A stretch of DNA of 64,000 nucleotides from JAXMHQ01 sp046346665. GTDB lineage: Bacteria; Verrucomicrobiota; Verrucomicrobiia; Limisphaerales; JAXMHQ01. Of the stretch, positions 19,704 through 31,650 are shown in pieces. The notes beneath the pieces are model-generated. The model searched no databases. It saw only the letters and a program-made list of their open reading frames with translations, and was not told the DNA's origin. Each line of letters opens with the position of its first letter. Within the stretch, counting starts at the first letter, position 1. The stretch is from the NCBI GenBank assembly GCA_046346665.1, contig JAXMHQ010000028.1, forward strand, positions 1 to 64,000. The letters are read 5' to 3'. A program made the position numbers and the translations under genes.

Positions 19704-20990
19704 ATGAAGACAGCAATCGTTGGATTGGGTTATGTCGGCCTGCCGTTGTCGCTCCAGTTCGCGCGCTCCGGCGTCACCGTGCTGGGACTCGACATCGACC
19801 CGGTCAAGGTCGACGCCTTGAACCAGGGCCGCAGCTACATCAAACACATCGCGTCGGACACCATCGCCGAGGCGATCAAGTCCGGGTCGTTTTCGGCATC
19901 GACCGATTTCGGCCGGATCCGCGAAGTCGAAGCGATCATCATTTGTGTTCCGACGCCGCTGAACAAGAATCGCGAGCCGGACATTTCGTTCATCATCGAC
20001 ACTGGCAAGCGCATTGCCCGGCATTTGCAGAAGGGCACGCTGGTGGTGCTGGAATCGACCACGTATCCGGGGACGACCGACGAGGACCTGCGCGAGGTGC
20101 TCGAAGTGGGCTCGGGCCTGGTGGCGGGGCGCGATTTCAACCTGGCGTTCTCGCCCGAGCGCGAGGACCCGGGCAACCCGGACAGCAAAGTGGCGACGAT
20201 TCCGAAGGTGGTGGGCGGTTACACGCCGGCGTGCCTCGAGAAAGCCAAAGCGCTTTACGGCAAAGCAATCAAGACTGTCGTTCCGGTATCGTCCTGCCGC
20301 GCGGCTGAGGCGACCAAGCTGCTGGAAAACATTTTCCGCAGCGTCAACATCGCCCTCGTCAACGAACTCAAGGTGGTTTATGCCGCCATGGGCATCGACA
20401 TCTGGGAAGTGGTCGGCGCCGCCAAGACGAAGCCGTTCGGGTTCATGGCGTTTTATCCCGGGCCCGGGCTCGGCGGCCATTGCATTCCGATCGATCCGTT
20501 TTACTTGACCTGGAAGGCGCGGGAATATCATCAGAACACGCGGTTCATTGAGTTGGCGGGCGAAGTGAACACGGCGATGCCCATGTATGTCATCAACCGC
20601 ACCGCCGAAGCGCTCAACGCCGCGAAGAAAGCCGTCAACGGCAGCAAGGTGCTCGTGCTGGGACTGGCCTACAAACCCGACGTCGATGACGACCGCGAAT
20701 CGCCCAGTTACGTGCTGATGGACCTGCTCAAGGAACGCGGCGCGGAGGTGGCTTATTACGATCCTTACGTCCCGATCATCCGACCGACGCGCGAACATCC
20801 GCACTGGGAAGGAACCCGGTCGGTGGCGTGGGATCAGAAGACGATCGCGGGATTCGACGCGGTGATCATCGCGACGAATCACAAGGCGATCAATTACGCC
20901 GAGCTGGGCGCCTGGTCGCGCTGCATCATCGACACGCGCAACTCCATGCTGCCGGTGAAGACCGAGGCGAAGCAGGTTTGGAAAGCCTGA
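19704..20990 (+). CDS. wbpA: UDP-N-acetylglucosamine 6-dehydrogenase-like enzyme (WbpA family)
   Basis: 428 residues. The N-terminal Rossmann fold opens MKTAIVGLGYVGLPLSLQFA. The catalytic cysteine is C260 in PGPGLGGHCIPIDPFYLTWKA. The C-terminal UDP-binding domain contains KVLVLGLAYKPDVDDDRESPS. It performs a two-step NAD+-dependent oxidation of a UDP-sugar to a UDP-hexuronate, probably UDP-GlcNAcA. The uronate could be the carboxylate substrate for the AsnB-like amidotransferase upstream. ATG 19704 was chosen because upstream extension runs through the repeat-filled gap. Confidence 0.9.
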   Translation: MKTAIVGLGYVGLPLSLQFARSGVTVLGLDIDPVKVDALNQGRSYIKHIASDTIAEAIKSGSFSASTDFGRIREVEAIIICVPTPLNKNREPDISFIIDTGKRIARHLQKGTLVVLESTTYPGTTDEDLREVLEVGSGLVAGRDFNLAFSPEREDPGNPDSKVATIPKVVGGYTPACLEKAKALYGKAIKTVVPVSSCRAAEATKLLENIFRSVNIALVNELKVVYAAMGIDIWEVVGAAKTKPFGFMAFYPGPGLGGHCIPIDPFYLTWKAREYHQNTRFIELAGEVNTAMPMYVINRTAEALNAAKKAVNGSKVLVLGLAYKPDVDDDRESPSYVLMDLLKERGAEVAYYDPYVPIIRPTREHPHWEGTRSVAWDQKTIAGFDAVIIATNHKAINYAELGAWSRCIIDTRNSMLPVKTEAKQVWKA

Positions 20991-21012
20991 CCGGTCCGAA
21001 CAAGGTCGTGCC

Positions 21013-21993
21013 ATGATTGTCGTGCTGGGAGCCAGCGGGTTCGTGGGGCGCGCGTTCTCCGATGAACTGCGCCGCCGCGGGCACGGCTTTGTCCCCCTGT
21101 CGCGGCAGGCGATGGATTACACGCGGTTCGACGTGCTGTTCGATTATCTGCGGAAACTGCGGCCGGAATTCGTGATCAACGCGGCGGGGTTCACGGGGAC
21201 GGCGGACGAGGAGGATTGCGAGCAGCAGCAGCAGGAGGCGCTGGCGGCGAACACGTTTTTGCCGCAGACGATCGCCCGCGCCTGCCTGATGACCCAGACG
21301 CCCTGGGGGCACGTGTCGTCCGGCTGGGTGTATGCGGGCGCGAAGGTGGCGGAAAACGGCCGGCTGCGCGTGCAGGAGGACCTGGAATCGCCGGAGTTTC
21401 GCCGCCTCCTGGCGGATCACCCGGAACGCGTCGGCGGGTTCACCGAGGGCGATGAACCGAACTTTTCGTTCCGCCACGCGCCCTGCAGTTTCTATAGCGG
21501 CACCAAGGCGCTCGCCGAGGAGGCGCTCGAAGGCCGGGGCCGGATTTATGTCTGGCGGCCCGGGCTGCCGTTCAACGAGAGCCCGGCCTCGCGGAATTTC
21601 CTGTGGCGGCTCCAGCACGAGCGGCGGATTCATGACGCGGTGAATTCGTTTTCGCACGCGGAGGATTTCGTCACGGCGTGCCTGGATCTCTGGGAGCGCA
21701 AGGCGGAGTTCGGCACTTATCACGTGGCGAACCCGGGCGTGATCACCGTGCGGCAGGTCGCCGACATGATCCAGCGCATCCTCAAACCAAACCGGCAATT
21801 CGAATTCTGCGAGCAACCGGACCGGCCGGACCCGCTCCAGCCCCGATCGCGCCGGCCCAGTTGCATCCTGAACGTCGGCAAGCTGCTGAATTCCGGGATC
21901 AAAATGCGCCCGGTGGAGGAGGCGCTCGAAGACACGCTGCAACGCTGGAAGCGGAGTTCCAAACCCGTGCCCGCGCCCCGGCGACGATGGTGA
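21013..21993 (+). CDS. NAD-dependent epimerase/dehydratase (extended SDR)
   Basis: 326 residues. The Rossmann signature is GASGFVGRAF at 6-15 and the YxxxK catalytic pair is YSGTK (in PCSFYSGTKALAEEALEG). The N-terminus resembles dTDP-4-dehydrorhamnose reductase (RmlD)-like proteins. It probably modifies the nucleotide sugar made by the upstream dehydrogenase or the dTDP-sugar branch; the exact reaction is not decidable. It lies 22 bases after the dehydrogenase gene. Confidence 0.8.
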   Translation: MIVVLGASGFVGRAFSDELRRRGHGFVPLSRQAMDYTRFDVLFDYLRKLRPEFVINAAGFTGTADEEDCEQQQQEALAANTFLPQTIARACLMTQTPWGHVSSGWVYAGAKVAENGRLRVQEDLESPEFRRLLADHPERVGGFTEGDEPNFSFRHAPCSFYSGTKALAEEALEGRGRIYVWRPGLPFNESPASRNFLWRLQHERRIHDAVNSFSHAEDFVTACLDLWERKAEFGTYHVANPGVITVRQVADMIQRILKPNRQFEFCEQPDRPDPLQPRSRRPSCILNVGKLLNSGIKMRPVEEALEDTLQRWKRSSKPVPAPRRRW

Positions 21994-22002
21994 TGAAAAA
22001 GC

Positions 22003-22130
22003 ATCCGCAGATTCCACAGAGGACACAGATTTTCCTGAACCCCCGGGTGTCTCCCCCGTCGTCCGTGGTCAACTTGAGTGAATCTATGCAACGCCCCTTC
22101 AGCGCAATCTGCGCAATCTGCGGATATCTG
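22003..22130. repeat. Inverted dispersed repeat running into the porin gene start
   Basis: ATCCGCAGATT (22004-22014) is mirrored by AATCTGCGGAT (22117-22127). Related CACAGATTT and GCGCAATCTGCGCAATCTGCGG text lies around them, the same family as at 19565-19703. The right arm lies inside the signal-peptide codons of the gene at 22086. Confidence 0.6.
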
Positions 22131-23345
22131 TCCCTGGCCGGCCTCGGCGCGCGCGCCCAGGACGTGCTCATGCCGCGCGAGGATTATTCCCTCACGCCGC
22201 CGGCCGTTACGCAGGCGTCCACGAACCAGATGGAAGTGTTCACGCCGCCGCCGGCCGCGAGCCCGCGCGAAGCGGCCCCGGTCAACTGGGGGCCCGTCAG
22301 CCTCCGACCGCGCCTGTTTTACCGGTTCATCTACGGCAACGGCATCCCCGCCGGCGGCGATTACGTCAAAACCGCCATCAACGAAGTTTCCCCCGGCATC
22401 CTCATGTCGATTGGATCGCACTGGGTCCTCGATTACGCGCCTACCTGGATGCTGTATACGAGCAGCCAGCTGAAGAACACCGTCGGCCAGAACGCCTCGC
22501 TCACCGGCGGAGCCGTGTATGGCGATTGGATGCTCGAATTTTCCCAGAGCTACGTGTTCTCGTCCGATCCGCAGATCCAGACGGGGACGCAAACGGATGA
22601 GAGCGTCTACCTGACCCTGCTGCGGGCGACGTATCATTTCAACAGCAGGCTCACGACCGACCTGGCCGTGGACCAGAAAGTCGTCGTGGCCGACCAGTTT
22701 CAAAGCTACAAGGAATGGGCCACGCTCGACTGGCTGAATTACGATTTCTACACCCGCATGCAGGCTTCGATCGGGTTGGGCGGCGGCTACGACGCCGTCC
22801 AGACCGGCGCGGACATGAGCTTCGAACAGATGCAGGCCCGATTCCAATGGCGGGCCACCGACAAACTGAGCATCCGCGTGAACGGCGGCGGCGAAGTCCG
22901 GCAGTACCTTCAGTCGGACCTCAACGACACCGTCAGCCCTGTCGGTGGCGGCCAGATCCAATACATGCCGGTGGACGGCACCCGGATCACGCTGAGCGCG
23001 GATCACATTGTGAATGTTTCGCTGTTGGTTGTGACGAACGGCGGGGCGGGCCAGAGCCAGTTGGTGGAGAGCACGGATTTTGCCGTGGGCGTGCAGCAAC
23101 GGTTGCTGGAACACTTCACGGGCAACCTCGGCGTGGGCTACCACATTGTGGATTACACCACGGCCGGCAGCACGGTGAGCGACCGGCGCGATCATTATTT
23201 CGACGTGGACGCCCGCGTGGGCACGCAGTTCCGGCGGCGCGGCAATTTCGCCATTTTCTACCGTTACACCAACAACAACTCGACCGACAGCGGGTTCACT
23301 TTCAACAGCAACCAGGGCGGCATGCAGTTGGAATGGCGGTATTGA
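22086..23345 (+). CDS. Outer-membrane beta-barrel protein of the glycan cluster
   Basis: 419 residues with a signal peptide (MQRPFSAICAICGYLSLAGLGARA, cleavage before QD) and alternating aromatic/hydrophobic beta-strands ending in MQLEWRY, the C-terminal aromatic expected of a Bam substrate. Position last in the operon suggests an outer-membrane export or secretin-associated barrel for the glycan; that role is inference. ATG 22086 gives the signal peptide, although the frame is open much further upstream. The next internal ATG (PREDYS) would lose it. The signal-peptide codons are partly made of a dispersed repeat. A terminator follows at 23394. Confidence 0.78.
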   Translation: MQRPFSAICAICGYLSLAGLGARAQDVLMPREDYSLTPPAVTQASTNQMEVFTPPPAASPREAAPVNWGPVSLRPRLFYRFIYGNGIPAGGDYVKTAINEVSPGILMSIGSHWVLDYAPTWMLYTSSQLKNTVGQNASLTGGAVYGDWMLEFSQSYVFSSDPQIQTGTQTDESVYLTLLRATYHFNSRLTTDLAVDQKVVVADQFQSYKEWATLDWLNYDFYTRMQASIGLGGGYDAVQTGADMSFEQMQARFQWRATDKLSIRVNGGGEVRQYLQSDLNDTVSPVGGGQIQYMPVDGTRITLSADHIVNVSLLVVTNGGAGQSQLVESTDFAVGVQQRLLEHFTGNLGVGYHIVDYTTAGSTVSDRRDHYFDVDARVGTQFRRRGNFAIFYRYTNNNSTDSGFTFNSNQGGMQLEWRY

Positions 23346-23350
23346 GAAGA

Positions 23351-23480
23351 TCCGCAATCTCACGATTGCGGCTACCAGGACGAATTGATTCAACCGGCGT
23401 GTTTATTCACGCCGGTTTTTTGCTTTGTAGCCGCGATTGTCAAATCGCGGGGGATCCGCAATCTCACGATTGCGGCTACG
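23351..23480. repeat. Cluster of three REP-like palindromes
   Basis: The element CCGCAATCTCACGATTGCGG with GCTAC attached occurs at 23352-23375 and again at 23456-23479. The related GTAGCCGCGATTGTCAAATC (ending GCGG) is at 23427-23450. Each is itself palindromic, and the last two face each other as a unit. The same pair recurs at 28635-28703 and, degenerate, at 29719-29790. Confidence 0.85.
23394..23421 (+). terminator. Rho-independent terminator after the glycan operon
   Basis: CCGGCGTG (23394-23401) pairs with CACGCCGG (23408-23415) around a six-base loop and is followed directly by TTTTTT. It lies 49 bases downstream of the outer-membrane barrel stop. Confidence 0.88.
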
Positions 23481-23599
23481 GGGGGTGAATGAAACAGGAG
23501 TCGACGTTAGGAGACTCTGGATTTCCGGTTCCCAAAGAAGCGGTTTGGCGCCGGCTTCAAATGGAGTCTCGTTACCTCGACTTCCTACTGGGGCGGTCG

Positions 23600-26278
<2,679 letters not shown>

Positions 26279-26536
26279 AGTCTGTGGCACCCCGCCGGCC
26301 CTGCGGGATCGGTTCGATTCACATGCCCTCCAGGCCCAATGCCTGCCCAGCAAATAGCCGAGGATGTATATACCCGATTTTGCAATTGCACAAGCAAAAG
26401 ACGGTGAAAGATTGCGTGTAAAACCCCTCGACAAAGGATGTTAGGTGCGCTGATAGTACTTTTGATTTAATTGCGGGTTGGTGAAGTCGCGGCGATTGGC
26501 CCGGTTCCCGCCTGAGATGCATGAAAGGGCGATCCA

Positions 26537-27898
26537 GTGAAGCCTGGTCAACCGAATAAAACGCAGTTGTGGCATACGTGGGGGATGAGCCGGCGGCAGT
26601 TCCTGCGCCGTTTCGGCATAGCTTCCGGCGCGCTCACGTTCAGCCCGTTTTTCATCGATCGATTTGCCTCGGTGGCGCGCGCCGCGTCGCCGTTGACCCG
26701 GGTATTCAAGGTGATGAACGGGGATTGCTTCCAGAACACCGCCAAAATCTGGGATCTCCTCGGCGGCCCCGCCCGGTATATCAATCCGACCGATGTCGTG
26801 GTCATCAAGGCGAACGCCCAGTGGATCAACCAGGGTTACACCCACACCGGCTGCATCAAGGGCGTGATCGACGCCATCCTGGCGATTCCGGGCTTTTCAG
26901 GCGAGGTCCTGATCTGCGACAACACGCAGAGCATCTACACACCCGAAGTCACGGCTTTCGGCGCCACGACCGCCAACCGCGTGCACAATTATCCGGACGA
27001 CAACTGGAATTCCCTCGCCGCCAGCTACGTCGCAGCCGGAAAACAGGTCGCCGCCGTCCGGTGGTTCAACGATTCCTGGAGGGATGTTCCGTCGATCCCG
27101 TATTATTCCGAGTGGAACCCGGCCTCCGGCAGCGGCTGGACGCGGAGCTACTTCAATTTCTACGGCCGCAATACCTACCTGTCCTACCCGATTTTCCTGT
27201 CGCCGTTCAACAGCTCCCGGCTGATCGATCCGAAAAAGGGCGTCTGGGAGGGGGCGGCTTACAGCGGACGGCGCGTGCGCACGATTGTCATGCCGACGCT
27301 GAACAATCACGGCGACGGCTCCGGCGATTACGCGGGAATGACCAGCGCGGTGAAATCGTTTTTTGGCGCGACGGAAATTCACTGGGGGACGGATTCGATT
27401 CCCAACGGCTATTACCACATGCACAGCAGCACGTATTCCACGTGGAGCGCCTCGGCGCCGTCCGGGGATCCGGCGCTGCATGCCGGCGAACTGACGGGCC
27501 GTTACCTGAACACGTTTTTCGCGCCGCAGCTTTACATCACCGCGGCGATGTGGAGCGGCACGAGCAGCCGCACGGGCGGCGCGACGGAAACGAAAACGGT
27601 GCTGGCGTGCGAAAACCCGGTGAGCCTCGATTACATTTCCGCGCGCGACGTGATTTCGCCTTACTCGCCGTGGCTGAACCCCGATTCCAACACCTACACG
27701 CGGCAGCAATTGATCGGGTGCAGCAGCCAGGGGATCGGCACGCTCGATCCGCAGCAAATCGAGGTTGTCAGTTTCGATTTCAACAATCCCACCGCCACCC
27801 GCCTGGATGTGGAACGGAAGATCCGGGATTACAAGGCGGGCAAAGTCACATCACAGGATGTCAAGGATGCGATCAATCTTTACATGGACAGCCCGTAG
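26537..27898 (+). CDS. Tat-exported DUF362-family protein
   Basis: 453 residues. A twin-arginine signal is visible (MSRRQFLRRFGIASGALTF, then a hydrophobic segment ending ARA). The mature part has DUF362-like features: DVVVIKANAQWINQGYTHTG near the start, VLICDNTQ, and RTIVMPTLNNHGDGSG in the middle. DUF362 proteins are often fused to or partnered with iron-sulfur proteins, but no ferredoxin-type cysteine cluster is seen. Its function is unknown. The initiator may instead be the Met at residue 17 (MSRRQF). It overlaps the next gene by 41 bases. Confidence 0.72.
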   Translation: MKPGQPNKTQLWHTWGMSRRQFLRRFGIASGALTFSPFFIDRFASVARAASPLTRVFKVMNGDCFQNTAKIWDLLGGPARYINPTDVVVIKANAQWINQGYTHTGCIKGVIDAILAIPGFSGEVLICDNTQSIYTPEVTAFGATTANRVHNYPDDNWNSLAASYVAAGKQVAAVRWFNDSWRDVPSIPYYSEWNPASGSGWTRSYFNFYGRNTYLSYPIFLSPFNSSRLIDPKKGVWEGAAYSGRRVRTIVMPTLNNHGDGSGDYAGMTSAVKSFFGATEIHWGTDSIPNGYYHMHSSTYSTWSASAPSGDPALHAGELTGRYLNTFFAPQLYITAAMWSGTSSRTGGATETKTVLACENPVSLDYISARDVISPYSPWLNPDSNTYTRQQLIGCSSQGIGTLDPQQIEVVSFDFNNPTATRLDVERKIRDYKAGKVTSQDVKDAINLYMDSP

Positions 27899-28619
27899 CC
27901 TGGCGCTGGCGTTGCTGGCGGCCGGGCTGGTTTGTCGCGCCCCCGCCTACCAGAGCGACGCCTCGTCCATTTCGCGCACGCTGGATCGAACCGTCGCCCT
28001 GACGAACACGCCGGTGCTGGCGACGGTCTGGTTTACCAACGGCGGCGCTGCCGCGCTGCGCGGCTGGTGTTTCTCGGAACAGTTGCCGAGCGCCCTTTCG
28101 GCCTCCCTGGTCAGCGTCACCGTGGGCGGAACCACCGTCACCAACGCGCAAACCGAGACGGGCTGGGACGGCGATGTGCTGGCCGGGTGCACGCCCTGGC
28201 GCTGCATGCTGGAGTTGCCGGCCGATTTCAATCCGGCGAACCCTGTGGCCGCCCAGGCGGTCGTGAAGGTTGTGTATTCCATCACCTCGTCCACCGCCGG
28301 ATCCTACACGCTCCCGCAGTTCATGTGGTTCGGCGCGGACCTGGTTCAGACCAACGCCAGCTTCGGTTACAGCGAAAGCACCGATCAAAAATCCATCCGC
28401 TTTTTCACCTCGGACACTCCTCCCGTCGTCACCTCATCCGCGGTGACCAACGGCGTCCTGGTCACGCTCACCGGCGCGACGGGATCCACCTACGTCCTGG
28501 AATCCAGCCTGAATCTCGCTTCGTGGACTCCCCTGGCGACCAACACGGCGCCGTTTTCCTACACGAATACGAACCTCTCAATCGGCGGTCGCTATTACCG
28601 CGGCCGCTGGGCGCCGTAG
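27858..28619 (+). CDS. Secreted protein of unknown function
   Basis: 253 residues from ATG 27858; ATG 27867 is an alternative. The signal peptide is visible (ARSLALALLAAGLVCRAPA). The mature region contains a beta-rich domain (TLDRTVALTNTPVLATVWFTNGGAAALRGWCF) with cysteines in WCF and CTPWRCML. The C-terminal module STYVLESSLNLASWTPLATN...GGRYYRGRWAP resembles the small C-terminal domain seen in other exported proteins of this window. Position suggests co-expression with the DUF362 protein. I do not recognise a family for the central part. Confidence 0.65.
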   Translation: MSRMRSIFTWTARSLALALLAAGLVCRAPAYQSDASSISRTLDRTVALTNTPVLATVWFTNGGAAALRGWCFSEQLPSALSASLVSVTVGGTTVTNAQTETGWDGDVLAGCTPWRCMLELPADFNPANPVAAQAVVKVVYSITSSTAGSYTLPQFMWFGADLVQTNASFGYSESTDQKSIRFFTSDTPPVVTSSAVTNGVLVTLTGATGSTYVLESSLNLASWTPLATNTAPFSYTNTNLSIGGRYYRGRWAP

Positions 28620-28634
28620 CCGGCCCCTCACCCC

Positions 28635-28703
28635 GTAGCCGCGATTGTCAAATCGCGGAGGCTGGCGCGTGAGCAGGGACCGCAATCTCACGATTGCGGC
28701 TAC
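28635..28703. repeat. REP-like palindrome pair
   Basis: GTAGCCGCGATTGTCAAATC (with GCGG, 28635-28658) faces CCGCAATCTCACGATTGCGG (with CTAC, 28680-28703). This is the same two-part element as at 23427-23479, with a shorter spacer at 23 kb and a 21-base spacer here. Confidence 0.88.
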
Positions 28704-28758
28704 GACTTCTCTGCGGGCTCGACTGAACGCTTCCGGGGCGGATAAGGTCTGAGGTGAT

Positions 28759-29715
28759 ATGAATCGTTCCTGGATCATGATTGCCGGCGCATGCGTCGCT
28801 GCCAGTGTCCTGGCTTTCATTCCTCTCTCCATGCGCAATTCCAGTCCATCGTCCGGCACCTCCTCCGGCCAGGCCCAACGCCTCGATCTCTCCGGCTTCT
28901 CGAATTCAGCTCCTGCACAACCGCTCCGGCTGCTGTTCCTGCATCATTCTGTGGGTGGACAATGGCTCGCTGCGCCGGGCCCCGAGGAAGGCACGAACCC
29001 GATTTGCGCGACCAATCCCAACGGCGGCAGCCTGCGCGCGGCGCTCCAGTCCCAGGGCTACCAGGTCCACGAAGCCTCCTACGGCAGCCGCATAGGGGAG
29101 AACACCGACATTTTCGACTGGCCCGGCAAATTCCGCGATCAGATGGACGCGATTCTCGCCTGCGATTTGCAGAACCAGTCCTACACGAACGGCGAACGCA
29201 ACCAGGTGGTGATGTTCAAGTCCTGTTTTCCGAACAACGATTTCCGGGGACCGGGCCGGCCTCCGGGCAATGCCGCCGGGCCGGAACTCACCATCTGGAA
29301 CGCGCGGGCGGCTTACGCGTCGTTGCTGGAGCAATTCCGAAAACATCCCGACGTCCTGTTCGTCTGCGTCACCGCCCCGCCCCTCGCGGCGAAGCCCTTT
29401 CCATCGCCGCTCTGGAAGCGGGCCGTCAAGGCCTTGCTCGGCCGTTCGAACGATTACACCGATCGCGCCGCGCTGGCGCGCGAGTTCAACAACTGGCTGA
29501 GCTCCACCAACGGCTGGCTCGCCGAGGCGCCAAGGAATGTCGTGGTGTTTGATTACTACGACGTGCTCACCGGCCATGGCGCGTCGAATCTCAGCGTGTA
29601 TTCCACGGTGGACGGCTACGACAGCCATCCGAGCGCCGAAGGCAACCGGCGGGCGACGGAAGAGTTTATTCCCTTCCTGAACCGCGCCGTGCAACGGGCG
29701 GGGATTGCTCCATGA
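28759..29715 (+). CDS. Exported SGNH-hydrolase-like protein
   Basis: 318 residues with an N-terminal signal/anchor (MNRSWIMIAGACVAASVLAF). The nucleophile block is LRLLFLHHSVGGQWL, with serine in HHSVG rather than the usual GDS. The C-terminal catalytic pair sits in VDGYDSHPSAEGNRRATEEF, the DxxH of SGNH enzymes. The pattern supports an ester hydrolase acting outside the cytoplasm; the substrate is unknown. It is flanked on both sides by REP-like palindromes, so it is probably transcribed alone. Confidence 0.65.
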   Translation: MNRSWIMIAGACVAASVLAFIPLSMRNSSPSSGTSSGQAQRLDLSGFSNSAPAQPLRLLFLHHSVGGQWLAAPGPEEGTNPICATNPNGGSLRAALQSQGYQVHEASYGSRIGENTDIFDWPGKFRDQMDAILACDLQNQSYTNGERNQVVMFKSCFPNNDFRGPGRPPGNAAGPELTIWNARAAYASLLEQFRKHPDVLFVCVTAPPLAAKPFPSPLWKRAVKALLGRSNDYTDRAALAREFNNWLSSTNGWLAEAPRNVVVFDYYDVLTGHGASNLSVYSTVDGYDSHPSAEGNRRATEEFIPFLNRAVQRAGIAP

Positions 29716-29718
29716 ACC

Positions 29719-29790
29719 GTAGCCGCGATCGTGAGATCGGGGTTCCTTTCGCGCGAGGCGGGGGGCTTCTCGATTTGACAATCGCGTTTG
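29719..29790. repeat. Degenerate copy of the REP-like palindrome pair
   Basis: CGTAGCCGCGATCGTGAGAT at 29718-29737 and TCGATTTGACAATCGCG at 29770-29786 are diverged halves of the element seen intact at 23427-23479 and 28635-28703. Confidence 0.6.
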
Positions 29791-29952
29791 GCTGCGCGGC
29801 CGGTCTTTAAGCTTGCGCTGAAAGGGCGCTGTCTCTATCAATGCGGCATTCTCCAGGCCGTGCAGGCGCCTGGAACGAATTTCACGCGGATTTCTCGTCG
29901 AATTCTGAAGAAAACGATCGATTTATTTTATTTCTGGACGGGCCGGAGGCGG

Positions 29953-31251
29953 TTGTTCGCCGCGCCTGAAGGGAATTCGCGACTCCAATTTCTGCCCGCT
30001 CTGCTTGCCGTTGTTTTGCCCCTGCACGGATTTTCCAAGAGCGTTACACTGGCGTGGGAACCGTGCCCGCGCACAAACATCGTCAGCTATGTCGTCTACG
30101 CCGGGTTCGCGAGCTGCAATTATCTGGACGCCATTCCCACCGGCACCGAGACCAGCCTGACCCTGACCAATCTCGCGGAGCATCGGACGTATTATTTTGC
30201 CGTCACGGCAATCAACGATCTCGGGCTGGAAAGCATGCCGTCGCCGGAAGCTTCCTATGTGGTGCCCGGGCCGCCGGCCGGGGCCTACGCGGGGCTGCTC
30301 GTCCCCACGGGAGAATTCAACGGCCCCGCCGCCGGCGCCGTCAGCCTTTTTGTGTCGGCCGGCGGAACCTACACCGGCAAGCTTCAACTCGGCCGGAAAC
30401 GATACCCGTTCAGCGGCAAGCTCGATGACGAAGGCGCGGCATCCGTCCAGGTGCGCGCCGGCCCTAATCTGAGTTTCGGTCTCCGGCTTGAATTCGATTT
30501 CGGGAATCCTGCCCAGCGCGTTTCCGGCACCATCGACCCGGGTGATATCCTCGTCCAGGCGCACCGCCTGCCCGACGTCGTGAAAGGCCGCAACAACCGC
30601 TGGGCCGGCCGTTACACGCTAGCCTTGCGTCCCGCGACCAACGATGCCGCCGCACCGGCCGGCGCAGGGTGGGGGACCGTGACCGTCAGCGCATCGGGCG
30701 CGGCCTCGTTCGCAGGCGTATTGGCCGACGGCACCCGCTTGAATCTCGGCGGCGCCGTCGATGCCAGGGGCGCCTGGGCATGGTACGCCAGTCTCGAATC
30801 CGGCCGCAAAACCCTCCAGGGATGGATTCAATTCCAGGATCAGAGTCCGACGAACGTGTGCGGCTCCGTGAACTGGCTCCAGTTGCCGGGAAAGACCGCC
30901 TCTGCCCGAAGTTTCAACACCGTGTTGGCTTCTGTGGGCTCCGTCTATGTCCCGGCCGCTGCCCATTCCATGCCGCTCGCGTGGAGCCAAGGCTGGCTGA
31001 CAATTCGGGGCGCGGGATTGCCTTCGCCGTTGGTGCTGCCCGCCGCATTCACGCCGGCCGGCGTTCTGACCGGAACCGATTTCAAGGTGAAGCTCACCTC
31101 CTCGACGGGCAAGTTTGCGGGCACTTGCAATTCCGCCGGCGCCTCCATTCCCTTTAGCGGCGTCCTGCTGCAGAGCTTCGCCATCGGTGAAGGCTACGCG
31201 GCCGCTGGATCCTCCAACGGCTGGGTGTCGCTCTCAGCCAATCCTTATTAA
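29953..31251 (+). CDS. Secreted FN3-domain protein
   Basis: About 432 residues. A fibronectin type III domain is at the N-terminus of the mature protein (VTLAWEPCPRTNIVSYVVYAG...LTNLAEHRTYYFAVTAINDLGLES). It is followed by a long beta-rich region with repeated strands such as GGTYTGKLQLGRKRYPFSG and GTVTVSASGAASFAGVLADG. The start is uncertain: no in-frame ATG precedes the signal-like segment LQFLPALLAVVLPLHGFSKS. I prefer TTG 29953, which has a GGAGG just upstream although close. A TTG at 29788 at the edge of a repeat would lengthen it by 55 residues. Likely surface or periplasmic; function unknown. Confidence 0.65.
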   Translation: MFAAPEGNSRLQFLPALLAVVLPLHGFSKSVTLAWEPCPRTNIVSYVVYAGFASCNYLDAIPTGTETSLTLTNLAEHRTYYFAVTAINDLGLESMPSPEASYVVPGPPAGAYAGLLVPTGEFNGPAAGAVSLFVSAGGTYTGKLQLGRKRYPFSGKLDDEGAASVQVRAGPNLSFGLRLEFDFGNPAQRVSGTIDPGDILVQAHRLPDVVKGRNNRWAGRYTLALRPATNDAAAPAGAGWGTVTVSASGAASFAGVLADGTRLNLGGAVDARGAWAWYASLESGRKTLQGWIQFQDQSPTNVCGSVNWLQLPGKTASARSFNTVLASVGSVYVPAAAHSMPLAWSQGWLTIRGAGLPSPLVLPAAFTPAGVLTGTDFKVKLTSSTGKFAGTCNSAGASIPFSGVLLQSFAIGEGYAAAGSSNGWVSLSANPY

Positions 31252-31257
31252 GCCGCG

Positions 31258-31535
31258 GATCGGCAGGGGGAAGACCCGGGCTGACGCGAATTGGTGGGGC
31301 GAGACTCCGTCGAGCCTTCGAAGACCGGATTGGTGGATCAATGGATTCCTGGATAAATGGGAAGACAGTCGCGCGAAGTCCTCCAGCAATCCACATATCC
31401 ATTTATCCAACAATCCTGACCCTTCCAGTAAGTGCTCGACGAAGTCTCGTCTCACCCATGAGGATTAGCGATAATTCGCGTCAATTCGCGTCAAAACCCA
31501 TACCGCCTTTATCCGTGTTGATCCCTGTCTAGTCG
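31258..31535. repeat. Nested inverted dispersed repeats in a gene-free stretch
   Basis: This 400-base gap holds outer arms TGACGCGAATT (near 31280) and AATTCGCGTCA (31478-31498, twice). Next inside are GGCGAGACTCCGTCGAGC (near 31298) against CTCGACGAAGTCTCG (31436-31450), and inner ones GGATAAATGGGAAG (near 31350) against CCATTTATCC (31400-31410). No gene is apparent. Confidence 0.65.
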
Positions 31536-31650
31536 TGATTTAAAAGTCCCGGTCCCGGAAAAACCCCTGGATGATTTTCAGTAGCCCTCCCAATTGTGCG
31601 TTGCGCGAATGCCTGCGAAAGTGCTGGCGTTGTTGAGTCCAACGCGATAT

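Noticed and set aside
21720..23393. 557-codon minus-strand frame opposite the outer-membrane barrel
   Set aside because: Antisense shadow; the plus-strand product has a signal peptide and barrel features.
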